A stretch of DNA of 37,630 nt from an uncultured Clostridium sp. GTDB taxonomy: Bacteria; Bacillota; Clostridia; TANB77; CAG-508. Made by a program: the position numbers and the translations under genes. The notes below the pieces were generated by a model that saw only the letters and a list, made by a program, of their open reading frames with translations, made no database searches and was not told where the DNA came from. Shown in pieces: positions 16,528 through 23,509 of this stretch. Location of the stretch: positions 1 through 37,630 of the forward strand of contig USFC01000005.1 of the NCBI GenBank assembly GCA_900553865.1. Direction: 5' to 3'. Every line of letters begins with the position of its first letter. Within the stretch, counting starts at the first letter, position 1.

Positions 16528-16997
16528 AAGAAATCATTTTTTTAGACGTAGAAGAAGATGAAAAATTAAAAAAATTCATAGAAAATATTGTTCAAACGTG
16601 TTTTAAAGTGGAAAATTTATTAGATTTAAATTTTTATTTAAGTATAACTTTAACAACACCAGAGCAAATTCATGTTTTAAACAAAGAGTACAGAAATGTG
16701 GATAGAGCAACAGATGTATTATCTTTTCCAATGTTTGAAAAAAATGAAATTGATGAAATAGTTGCCAAAAGAGAGAAAAACAAATTACCAGAACCACTTG
16801 GAGATATAGTTATTTCGCTAGAAAAAGTAGGAGAGCAAGCCGAAGAATATGGTCATAGTTTTGAAAGAGAATTATCATACATGGTAGTTCATGGGTTTTA
16901 CCATGTTATGGGTTATGACCATATAAAAGAAGAGGACAAGCAGATAATGAGGCCTAAAGAAGAGGCAGTCTTAGAAATATTAAAACAGACTAGATAA
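16515..16997 (+). CDS. ybeY: Endoribonuclease YbeY
   Basis: A 160-aa metal-dependent endoribonuclease that matures the 3' end of 16S rRNA and takes part in ribosome quality control. The zinc site is HGFYHVMGYDH (HxxxHxxxxxH pattern, about residues 126-136). The earlier NKEYRNVDRATDVLSFPM is the second family motif. AAGGAAAAT precedes ATG 16515, inside the end of the previous gene. dgkA follows, as in most Bacillota. Confidence 0.95.
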   Translation: MQEVEEIIFLDVEEDEKLKKFIENIVQTCFKVENLLDLNFYLSITLTTPEQIHVLNKEYRNVDRATDVLSFPMFEKNEIDEIVAKREKNKLPEPLGDIVISLEKVGEQAEEYGHSFERELSYMVVHGFYHVMGYDHIKEEDKQIMRPKEEAVLEILKQTR

Positions 16998-17030
16998 ACT
17001 AAAATTTTACCTGGTGGGAGGAAAATAATT

Positions 17031-17399
17031 GTGGAAGATGAAAGACTGAAAAACAAAAATTTTATAGAAGCATGGAAAAAAGCAACTGGTGGAATTGTAT
17101 ATGCAGTAAAAACACAGCGAAATATAAAAATACAACTATGTATAGCAGTACTTGTAATAATTTTTGCAATAGTTTTTAAAGTTAATATTACCCAAGCAAT
17201 GTTTTTAACATTTGCAACAATGTTAGTTATTATCACAGAGATGGTAAATACAGCAATAGAAGAAACCGTAAACCTAGTAACAAACAAGTTTCATCCTGTT
17301 GCAAAAATTGCAAAAGATGTAGCAGCAGGAGCTGTTGTACTTTCGGCGTTAAATGCAGTAATAATAGCAATTTTCATATTTGTAAATAAAATAATTTAA
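17031..17399 (+). CDS. dgkA: Diacylglycerol/undecaprenol kinase
   Basis: A 122-aa membrane kinase with three transmembrane helices. The family active site is EMVNTAIEETVNLV, with ATP-binding Glu and Asn residues. In Gram-positive bacteria this group mainly phosphorylates undecaprenol (recycling the wall lipid carrier) rather than diacylglycerol. The start is GTG 17031, eight bases after GGGAGG. It sits in the ybeY-dgkA order usual for the phylum, but cdd and era do not follow. Confidence 0.93.
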   Translation: MEDERLKNKNFIEAWKKATGGIVYAVKTQRNIKIQLCIAVLVIIFAIVFKVNITQAMFLTFATMLVIITEMVNTAIEETVNLVTNKFHPVAKIAKDVAAGAVVLSALNAVIIAIFIFVNKII

Positions 17400-17419
17400 A
17401 TATAGGAAGGAAAGAAGAA

Positions 17420-18520
17420 ATGAAAGGGTCAGTAGGAATTAAAGTATTAGTAGCAATTTTAGTTATATTAATAATAGTAGCAGGAGCACTGCTAGGAATG
17501 AAAGTATTAAATGGAAAAAAAGAAAATAATCAAGGAACAACCAGTGAGAACAAACAAAATGAGCCAATAATAGTAGAAAAAAAAGAACCAAAAACTTTTA
17601 GTGGAACAGATAGACCAATAGCAGTAATGATAGATAACCATAAACAAGCAATGCCACAAGCAGCATTAAATGACGCATACATGGTATATGAAATGATAGT
17701 TGAAGGTGGAGAAACAAGACTTATGGCTTTGTACAAAGGTGTAAATTTACAAAAGTTAGGTCCTGTACGTAGTTCAAGACATTACTTTTTAGACTATGCC
17801 TTAGAAAATGATGCTATATATGTACACTTTGGTTGGAGTCCACAAGCACAAACAGATATTACAAAATTAGGTGTAAATAACATTAACGGAATATACGAAA
17901 GTTCAAAATCATTCTGGAGAGTAAAAGACAAATATGCACCACACAATGCAGTAACAAGTACAGAAAAAATATTAGAAATTGCAAATCGTAAAGGTTATAG
18001 AACAACTTCAACACAAAAAAGTGTATTAAAATATGTGGCAGATCCAGTTAATTTAGAAGATAGCAATTTAGAAGCAAAAACAGTAACAATACCATATTCA
18101 ACAAGTAATACAGTAAAATATGAATATGACGAAGTAACAGGAAGATATACACGTTATTCTAGGGGAGAAAAACAAGTAGATTGGGATACAGGAGAAACAG
18201 TTACAACAAAAAATATAATAGTAGCAAAATGCCAAAACACGACATTAAATGATGGGGAAAACAAAGGAAGACAAACCTTAGATAATGTAAAAACCTTAGA
18301 GGGCTGGTACATAACAAATGGAAAAGCAATACAAATAACAGCAGAAAAAACATCAAGAGCAGGGCAAACAGTTTATAAAGATTTACAAGGAAAAGAAATA
18401 GAAGTAAATGACGGAAACACATTTATTCAAATATGTCCAATAGATAGCAAAGTAGAAATAACTCCAGGAAACAACAAAGTAGAAACTACAACAACAAACG
18501 AAGTAAATAATAATATATAG
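17420..18520 (+). CDS. DUF3048 (YerB-like) membrane-anchored protein
   Basis: A 366-aa extracytoplasmic protein held by an N-terminal helix (residues 8-27, VLVAILVILIIVAGALLG). It has no lipobox, unlike Bacillus YerB. Conserved DUF3048 stretches are DRPIAVMIDNHKQAMPQ, YEMIVEGGETRLMALY and GPVRSSRHYFLDYA, followed by the C-terminal domain. A biochemical role is not known. It starts 20 bases after dgkA behind AGGAAGGAAAG, and is the last gene of this operon. Confidence 0.88.
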   Translation: MKGSVGIKVLVAILVILIIVAGALLGMKVLNGKKENNQGTTSENKQNEPIIVEKKEPKTFSGTDRPIAVMIDNHKQAMPQAALNDAYMVYEMIVEGGETRLMALYKGVNLQKLGPVRSSRHYFLDYALENDAIYVHFGWSPQAQTDITKLGVNNINGIYESSKSFWRVKDKYAPHNAVTSTEKILEIANRKGYRTTSTQKSVLKYVADPVNLEDSNLEAKTVTIPYSTSNTVKYEYDEVTGRYTRYSRGEKQVDWDTGETVTTKNIIVAKCQNTTLNDGENKGRQTLDNVKTLEGWYITNGKAIQITAEKTSRAGQTVYKDLQGKEIEVNDGNTFIQICPIDSKVEITPGNNKVETTTTNEVNNNI

Positions 18521-18521
18521 T

Positions 18522-18556
18522 AAAAAAAGCTGCTAAGAAAATCTTGGCAGCTTTTT
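18522..18556 (+). terminator. Rho-independent terminator
   Basis: AAAAAGCTGC pairs with GCAGCTTTTT and the stem continues through AAGA/TCTT (about 15 bp, one T.G pair) to a tight loop. The T-run is in the right arm. Confidence 0.92.
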
Positions 18557-18678
18557 AAGAAAATAAAAGGGGATGTTCGTAAATAAAAGGGTAAAATTTA
18601 TTTACTAACTACAAGTATAATAATACTAAAGTTATTTGACCATTTTGTGAACAAATCGAAAACATTTGAGGACATATA

Positions 18679-19923
18679 TTATTGCTCTTGAAGTGTAAGT
18701 TTTACTTCTTTCTCTGTTCCATTACGATTAATTGTTAAAGTAATTTCATCGCCAATAGAATGAGCATTTTTAACTTCATTTAATTCTTCCATAGTTTTAA
18801 TTTCTTTGCCGTCTATTTTAGTAATAACGTCACCGGCTTTAATACCAGCTTTTTCAGCGCTAGAAAATTCTTGAGTAGAAACAACATAAACACCAACAAC
18901 TAAATTATTTGCTTTTGCAGTTTCTTCATCTAAATCTCTACCAGAAATTCCTATATAAGGTCTTTTAACCTTGTTATATTGAATAAGTTGCTCATAAATA
19001 TTTTTAGTTGAATTAATAGGAATTGCAAATCCCATTCCTTCGATTCCAGAACCAGACATTTTTAAAGTATTAATTCCTATGACTTCACCATTTGCATTTA
19101 CTAAAGCTCCTCCACTATTACCAGAATTGATGGCAGCATCAGTTTGAATTAAAGTATAAGTTTTATTGTCAGTAGTTACTTTTCTATTAACTGCACTAAT
19201 TATACCAGAAGAAACGCTACTTTGCATGCCTAAAGGGTTACCAATAGCCATAGCAAATTCACCAACCTTAACATCATTTGAATTACCAAGAGTAGCAGCA
19301 GTTAAGCCAGTTTTATCAATTTTCAAAACAGCTAAATCTGTTTCTTCGTCAGTACCAACAATAGTTGCTTCATATTCAGTTTCATCATTGTACAAATAAA
19401 CAGTTACTTTATTTGCTTTTCCAACTTCATAATAGCTAGAAGAAGAACTAGAATTTACAATATGGTTATTTGTTAAAATATAGCCATCTTCTCTAATAAT
19501 AACTCCAGAACCTTCAGCTGTTGCTGTACTTGACATGTTCCTATAAAAAATAGAAGAAACAGAATATTCCACCTTTATACCTACAACAGAAGGCAATACC
19601 TTGTTTGCAACTTTCATGCTAGTATCTGAAAAATTCTCCAAAGAAACAGCAGAAATTGTTCCATTTGTAATATCGCTAGAAATAGAATTTGTGCCTGAAT
19701 TGTTATTTGTAGAAGTACTATTTTTTATTTTAGGTATTCCCAAACATACTCCAACAACAAGTCCAGCACCTACTACACCAGACAAAAACGGAATAAAAAC
19801 TTGTTTTCCAAAATTTAAATTGCTAGTTTTTTTCTTACTTGAAATTTCACTTACAGTAGTATATTTGTTACTACTTCCTTCAACTTTTTGACCTTCAATA
19901 ATGTTATCATCATTTTTTTCCAT
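18679..19923 (-). CDS. HtrA/DegP-like serine protease with PDZ domain
   Basis: A 414-aa membrane-anchored trypsin-like protease for quality control of exported proteins. It has a cytoplasmic N-terminus, one transmembrane helix (about residues 42-62), a Ser/Thr/Asn-rich linker, the protease domain and one PDZ domain at the C-terminus. The triad is seen as His in LTNNHIV, Asp in ETDLAVLKID and Ser in NSGNSGGALVN. The PDZ loop is KAGIKAGDVITKIDG. An ATG at 19935 lies almost on top of AAAGGA, so ATG 19923 (MEKNDDN) is the better start. Confidence 0.95.
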   Translation of the reverse strand: MEKNDDNIIEGQKVEGSSNKYTTVSEISSKKKTSNLNFGKQVFIPFLSGVVGAGLVVGVCLGIPKIKNSTSTNNNSGTNSISSDITNGTISAVSLENFSDTSMKVANKVLPSVVGIKVEYSVSSIFYRNMSSTATAEGSGVIIREDGYILTNNHIVNSSSSSSYYEVGKANKVTVYLYNDETEYEATIVGTDEETDLAVLKIDKTGLTAATLGNSNDVKVGEFAMAIGNPLGMQSSVSSGIISAVNRKVTTDNKTYTLIQTDAAINSGNSGGALVNANGEVIGINTLKMSGSGIEGMGFAIPINSTKNIYEQLIQYNKVKRPYIGISGRDLDEETAKANNLVVGVYVVSTQEFSSAEKAGIKAGDVITKIDGKEIKTMEELNEVKNAHSIGDEITLTINRNGTEKEVKLTLQEQ

Positions 19924-20036
19924 AATAAAATTCATTCCTTTCGTAAAAAAGACATACGTCTTTTAGTATTTTATCCAATTCTTAAATAGAATACAATATA
20001 ATTGTGAAAATCGTGTGAAAATAATGTTACAGTATA

Positions 20037-20065
20037 TTGATTTTATTAATTTAGCAATATATAAT
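20037..20065 (+). promoter_or_regulatory. Sigma-A promoter of the pilin-like gene
   Basis: TTGATT, 17 bases, TATAAT, 45 bases before ATG 20111. The htrA gene diverges from the same intergenic region. Confidence 0.7.
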
Positions 20066-20110
20066 ATTATTTGAAAAAGCACATATAGTAATAAAGAAAG
20101 GGAAAATAAA

Positions 20111-20656
20111 ATGGAAAAAGAAAAAGGAATGTCACATATAGGGCTAATCTTATGTATAGCTATAATAATAGCAATAGTGGTATGTGTATTATTTTTTGTA
20201 AAGCAAAATTTACAAAAAGAAGTATTAAAAATGTATGAAACAGACATGTTGCTAATACAAGGAAAAGTAAAAGTACTATCAAATGAAGCAGTAGTAAAAA
20301 GTGATAAAGGAACTTTTATAGGAAGAAAAATAGAAGAAAGTTTAGAAACAGAAGATGTTAAAAGTCTGTTAGAAAAAGGAGTAATTTCAGAGGAAGAAAA
20401 AGAATTTTCAAAATATTATATAATAGATAAGCAATCTTTAAATGAAATGGGCTTAACAGATGTAAAAATAAGAGAAGGCTGTTATATAGTAAACTACTCT
20501 ACAGGAGAAGTTATTTATGCAAAAGGAGTAAAGATAGGAGAAAATACATATTACAAATTGAGTGATATAAAAGAAGCAAATGCTGCAAAAGCTGTTGAAA
20601 ATGAAGAAAATTTTGAAACAGTTGAAAATGAAGAAAATATGCAAAGCGAGGAATAA
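20111..20656 (+). CDS. Pilin-like (pseudopilin N-terminus) protein
   Basis: A 181-aa protein. KGMSHIGLILCIAIIIAIVV near the N-terminus is a short basic leader, a Gly, and a long hydrophobic helix, the shape of type IV prepilins, but the Glu normally at position +5 of the mature form is missing. The soluble part ends in a Glu/Asn-rich tail with a repeated ENEENFETV-type unit. No prepilin peptidase or assembly ATPase is nearby. It could also be a simple membrane-anchored protein. Downstream genes (rnhB, pyrimidine phosphorylase) follow closely. Confidence 0.6.
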   Translation: MEKEKGMSHIGLILCIAIIIAIVVCVLFFVKQNLQKEVLKMYETDMLLIQGKVKVLSNEAVVKSDKGTFIGRKIEESLETEDVKSLLEKGVISEEEKEFSKYYIIDKQSLNEMGLTDVKIREGCYIVNYSTGEVIYAKGVKIGENTYYKLSDIKEANAAKAVENEENFETVENEENMQSEE

Positions 20657-20717
20657 AGGAGAGGCATAAAGTGGTAAAATGCCTATTTGGTTCTGTTGTG
20701 TGAAAGGAACGAGAAAA

Positions 20718-21359
20718 ATGAAAGAAAAAGAAGAACAAAGGTTAAAAGAACTAAAAAAAATAGAAAAAGAAATTTATAATACAGGAGTAGAAAAAATTTG
20801 TGGAATAGATGAAGCAGGACGTGGACCATTAGCAGGCCCAGTTGTGGTGGCAGCAGTTATTATGCCTAGAGAGTCTTTTATAGAAGGAGTAAACGATTCT
20901 AAAAAAGTATCTGAAAAGAAAAGAGAAACTTTATATGAAAAAATAATAAATGAAGCAATAGCTTGGGGAGTAGGAATAATAGAGCAAAAAGAAATAGATG
21001 AAATAAATATTTTAAATGCTACCAAAAAAGGTCTAACAATGGCAATAAAGGAGCTAAAAGTTAAGCCAGATAGAATAATAGTAGATGCCTTAGATAGAAT
21101 AGACACTTTAGGAATACCATATACACCAATAATAAAAGGAGATGCAAAATGTTATTCAATAGCAGCTGCATCAATTATAGCAAAAGTTACAAGGGATAGA
21201 ATAATGCGCCAATGGGACGAAATTTATCCTATGTATGGGTTCGAAAAACACAAAGGCTATGGTACAGCAATGCATATGCAAGCGATAAGAGAATATGGAC
21301 TTTGCCCATTACATAGAAGAAGTTTTACCAAAAATATAAAAATACCTAAAAGCAATTAG
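20718..21359 (+). CDS. rnhB: Ribonuclease HII
   Basis: A 213-aa enzyme that removes ribonucleotides from DNA and RNA from hybrids. Active-site motifs are GIDEAGRGPLAGP (Asp, Glu), VDALDRI (Asp) and the AAASIIAKVTRD block. Extra N-terminal helix of about 35 residues is usual for Bacillota RnhB. ATG 20718 has AAAGGA nine bases upstream; a longer in-frame start at 20679 has a badly spaced site and an untypical Cys-rich beginning. Confidence 0.96.
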   Translation: MKEKEEQRLKELKKIEKEIYNTGVEKICGIDEAGRGPLAGPVVVAAVIMPRESFIEGVNDSKKVSEKKRETLYEKIINEAIAWGVGIIEQKEIDEINILNATKKGLTMAIKELKVKPDRIIVDALDRIDTLGIPYTPIIKGDAKCYSIAAASIIAKVTRDRIMRQWDEIYPMYGFEKHKGYGTAMHMQAIREYGLCPLHRRSFTKNIKIPKSN

Positions 21360-21404
21360 TGCGTTTAATGGCAAAATTTAGGTTTTATGAAAGAAGGAAA
21401 ACTA

Positions 21405-22700
21405 ATGAATATTTTGGATATTATAGCAAAGAAAAGAGATAAAAAAGAATTATCAAAAGAAGAAATAGAATATTTTATAGAAAATTACACTAATGGAAAT
21501 ATTGCAGATTACCAAGCTGCAGCATTAGTGATGGCAATATATTTAAATGGAATGACAAAAGAAGAAACCACTTATCTTACAATAGCAATGGCAAATTCAG
21601 GAGATGTATTAGATTTATCTGAACTAGGAACAGTAATAGACAAGCATTCAACAGGGGGAGTAGGAGATAAAATAACCTTAATTTTGATGCCAATAATGGC
21701 AGCAATGGGCGTGACAGTTGCGAAAATGTCTGGTAGAGGGCTAGGATTTACAGGGGGAACAGCAGATAAACTAGAAGCTATTCCGGGGTATAGAACAAAT
21801 ATAACTGAAGAAGAATTTAGAAAAAATGTTAAAGAAATAGGAATAAGCCTAATAACACAAACTGCTAATTTAGCGCCAGCAGATAAAAAGTTATATGAGT
21901 TAAGAGATACAATTTCGTGTACAGATAGCATTCCACTTATAGCTTCTAGCATAATGAGCAAAAAAATAGCAGCTGGTGCAAATAAAGTGGTATTAGATGT
22001 AACTTGTGGAAGTGGAGCATTTATGAAAAATAAAGAAGAAGCGGAAAAACTTTCAAAGGTTATGAAACAAATAGGTGAACTTGCAGGAAAAGAAACGATA
22101 TGCATAATTACAAATATGGATGAACCTTTAGGAAATTCAGTAGGAAACAGCTTGGAAATGATAGAAACAATAAATTCATTAAAAGGAAATATGCCTGAAG
22201 ATGTTAAAGAGGTAGTACTAGAATTAGGAAGTTATATACTTAAACTTGCAGGAAAAGGCGAAAATATAGAAGAAAATAAAGTTAAAATACAAAACTGTAT
22301 AAGTTCTAGAAAAGCATATAAAAAGTTTGTTGAATTAGTGCAAAGGCAAGGAGGAGATATAACTTACTGTGAAAATACAGAAAAGTTTGAAAAAGCAAAA
22401 TATCAAGAAAATATAACTTGTAAAGAAGGATATATAAGCAAAATAGATGCAGAAAAAATAGGAAAAATTGCGTGCAGTTTAGGAGCAGGAAGAATAAAAA
22501 AAGAAGACAAAATCGACATGTCAGCAGGAATAGTAGTAAATAAAAAAGTAGGGGACTATATAAAAAAAGAAGATATAATAGCAACCCTATATTCAAACAA
22601 TAAAGAAAAAATAGAAGAAGTTAAAGAACTAGCAAAGCAAGCTATTACAATAACAGATAAAAAAGTAGAAAAAGAAAAAATGATTTTGGAGATAATATAA
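21405..22700 (+). CDS. pdp: Pyrimidine-nucleoside phosphorylase
   Basis: A 431-aa enzyme splitting uridine and (deoxy)thymidine to base and sugar-1-phosphate. It belongs to the thymidine phosphorylase family: signature KMSGRGLGFTGGTADKLEAIPG, phosphate-site DKHSTGGVGDK, and SGSGAFM-type motif CGSGAFM. The Gram-positive type (Pdp) accepts both uridine and thymidine; deoA is the other possible name. ATG 21405 has GAAGGA seven bases upstream; an ATG 18 bases earlier is less likely. Located 45 bases after rnhB. Confidence 0.93.
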   Translation: MNILDIIAKKRDKKELSKEEIEYFIENYTNGNIADYQAAALVMAIYLNGMTKEETTYLTIAMANSGDVLDLSELGTVIDKHSTGGVGDKITLILMPIMAAMGVTVAKMSGRGLGFTGGTADKLEAIPGYRTNITEEEFRKNVKEIGISLITQTANLAPADKKLYELRDTISCTDSIPLIASSIMSKKIAAGANKVVLDVTCGSGAFMKNKEEAEKLSKVMKQIGELAGKETICIITNMDEPLGNSVGNSLEMIETINSLKGNMPEDVKEVVLELGSYILKLAGKGENIEENKVKIQNCISSRKAYKKFVELVQRQGGDITYCENTEKFEKAKYQENITCKEGYISKIDAEKIGKIACSLGAGRIKKEDKIDMSAGIVVNKKVGDYIKKEDIIATLYSNNKEKIEEVKELAKQAITITDKKVEKEKMILEII

Positions 22701-22705
22701 AAATG

Positions 22706-22744
22706 AAAAGAACAACTTAAAAAATATAAGCTGTTCTTTTTATA
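22706..22744 (+). terminator. Rho-independent terminator
   Basis: AAAAGAACA pairs with TGTTCTTTT, plus an inner CTTA/TAAG after one mismatch. A second AT-only hairpin follows at 22744-22771 and may serve the convergent gene. Confidence 0.85.
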
Positions 22745-22781
22745 TATAAAATTAGGGTTTTAATTTTATATCAAATTAATA

Positions 22782-23045
22782 TTATAAATTAATAGTAGTG
22801 TTTTTTAAAATATCCAAATTAACGCCATAAGCTGAAAAATCATTTTCAGAAATGAAGCGATTTAAATTTTTTGAAGAAATTCCAGTATCATTTGCTAAAG
22901 CTTCAATAGAAGCCGGTGCACTATTTTCTTGTAAAAAATTTTCTAATTTAGATAAATCACTTATATCTTTTGTTTTACAATTAGGGCAAACACAATCGTT
23001 TGAAGCAAAGAAAGCTCCGCATCTTTCACATCTATTTAAATCCAT
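22782..23045 (-). CDS. Small zinc-ribbon protein, YvyF-like
   Basis: An 87-aa protein with an N-terminal zinc ribbon (CERCG...CPNC, two CxxC pairs) followed by a helical region (TGISSKNLNRFISEND) that looks like a helix-turn-helix. This two-part layout resembles the YvyF/TIGR03826 group found in flagellar operons, but no flagellar gene lies in the window. AAGGAGG sits 12 bases before the ATG. It may be a DNA-binding regulator of the divergent surface-protein gene; that is inference. Confidence 0.7.
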   Translation of the reverse strand: MDLNRCERCGAFFASNDCVCPNCKTKDISDLSKLENFLQENSAPASIEALANDTGISSKNLNRFISENDFSAYGVNLDILKNTTINL

Positions 23046-23120
23046 AATTAAATTAATCCTCCTTGTAGGTTAAATACAAGCTAAAAATGTAAGCAAGTAC
23101 TACCTGAAAATTACAACTAT

Positions 23121-23149
23121 ATCTTAATAAAATAAAGTAAAATTGTCAA
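23121..23149 (-). promoter_or_regulatory. Candidate promoter of the zinc-ribbon gene
   Basis: Minus strand: TTGACA (23144-23149), 17 bases, TAAGAT (23121-23126). Confidence 0.5.
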
Positions 23150-23176
23150 CAATTTTAGCAAAAAATGTAGAAAAAA

Positions 23177-23217
23177 TGCCCCAAGAGTACCTCAAAAGGA
23201 CCAGGTAATTTTGGGCA
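23177..23217. repeat. Family-3 palindrome, copy 1
   Basis: TGCCC...AGTACCT pairs imperfectly with AGGTA...TTTTGGGCA. It shares CAAAAGGAC and AGGTA with the reverse complement of the palindrome after the next gene (25636-25669). Confidence 0.6.
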
Positions 23218-23241
23218 CAATAGAAAAAAGCTAAAAAACTA

Positions 23242-23278
23242 AAAACTATCTTTAAGTAATGAACTTAAAGATAGTTTT
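23242..23278. repeat. Inverted palindrome, left copy
   Basis: A perfect 16-bp hairpin (arm AAAACTATCTTTAAGT, loop AATGA). Its inner 23 bases (23249-23271) recur exactly, in reverse complement, at 23473-23495. Confidence 0.85.
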
Positions 23279-23360
23279 CTTTACCAAAAAGTATATCATA
23301 AAATGTTACAAAATCAAGCAGAAAATGAAAAAACAAAATAAAAAAACTAGAAAAAGTTTG

Positions 23361-23389
23361 TTGAATAAAATAAATAAAAATAATATATA
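23361..23389 (+). promoter_or_regulatory. Possible promoter inside the inverted-repeat segment
   Basis: TTGAAT, 17 bases, TATATA, pointing to the surface-protein gene. A weak match in very AT-rich DNA. Confidence 0.35.
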
Positions 23390-23469
23390 AGAATAACAAA
23401 ATATTTATTAAAACCGTTAATATTAAGGCACTTTTAGTGATAATTTTTAAGATTTATGTATTAAAAAAT

Positions 23470-23498
23470 TTTTCTTTAAGTTCATTACTTAAAGAAAA
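23470..23498. repeat. Inverted palindrome, right copy
   Basis: A perfect 12-bp hairpin (arm TTTTCTTTAAGT, loop TCATT) ending only a few bases before the ribosome binding site of the next gene; its inner 23 bases are the reverse complement of the left copy. Confidence 0.85.
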
Positions 23499-23509
23499 CG
23501 AAAGAAAGG

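Larger units (their letters stand above)
23046..23509. other. Long divergent intergenic region with palindromes
   Basis: 464 bases without a gene. It holds the promoter of the zinc-ribbon gene, a family-3 palindrome (23177-23217), two inverted 23-bp palindromes (23249-23271, 23473-23495), and a possible plus-strand promoter between them. Details are given separately. Confidence 0.7.

Noticed and set aside
18557..18678. Intergenic stretch after the DUF3048 gene
   Set aside because: No gene, palindrome or promoter of note.
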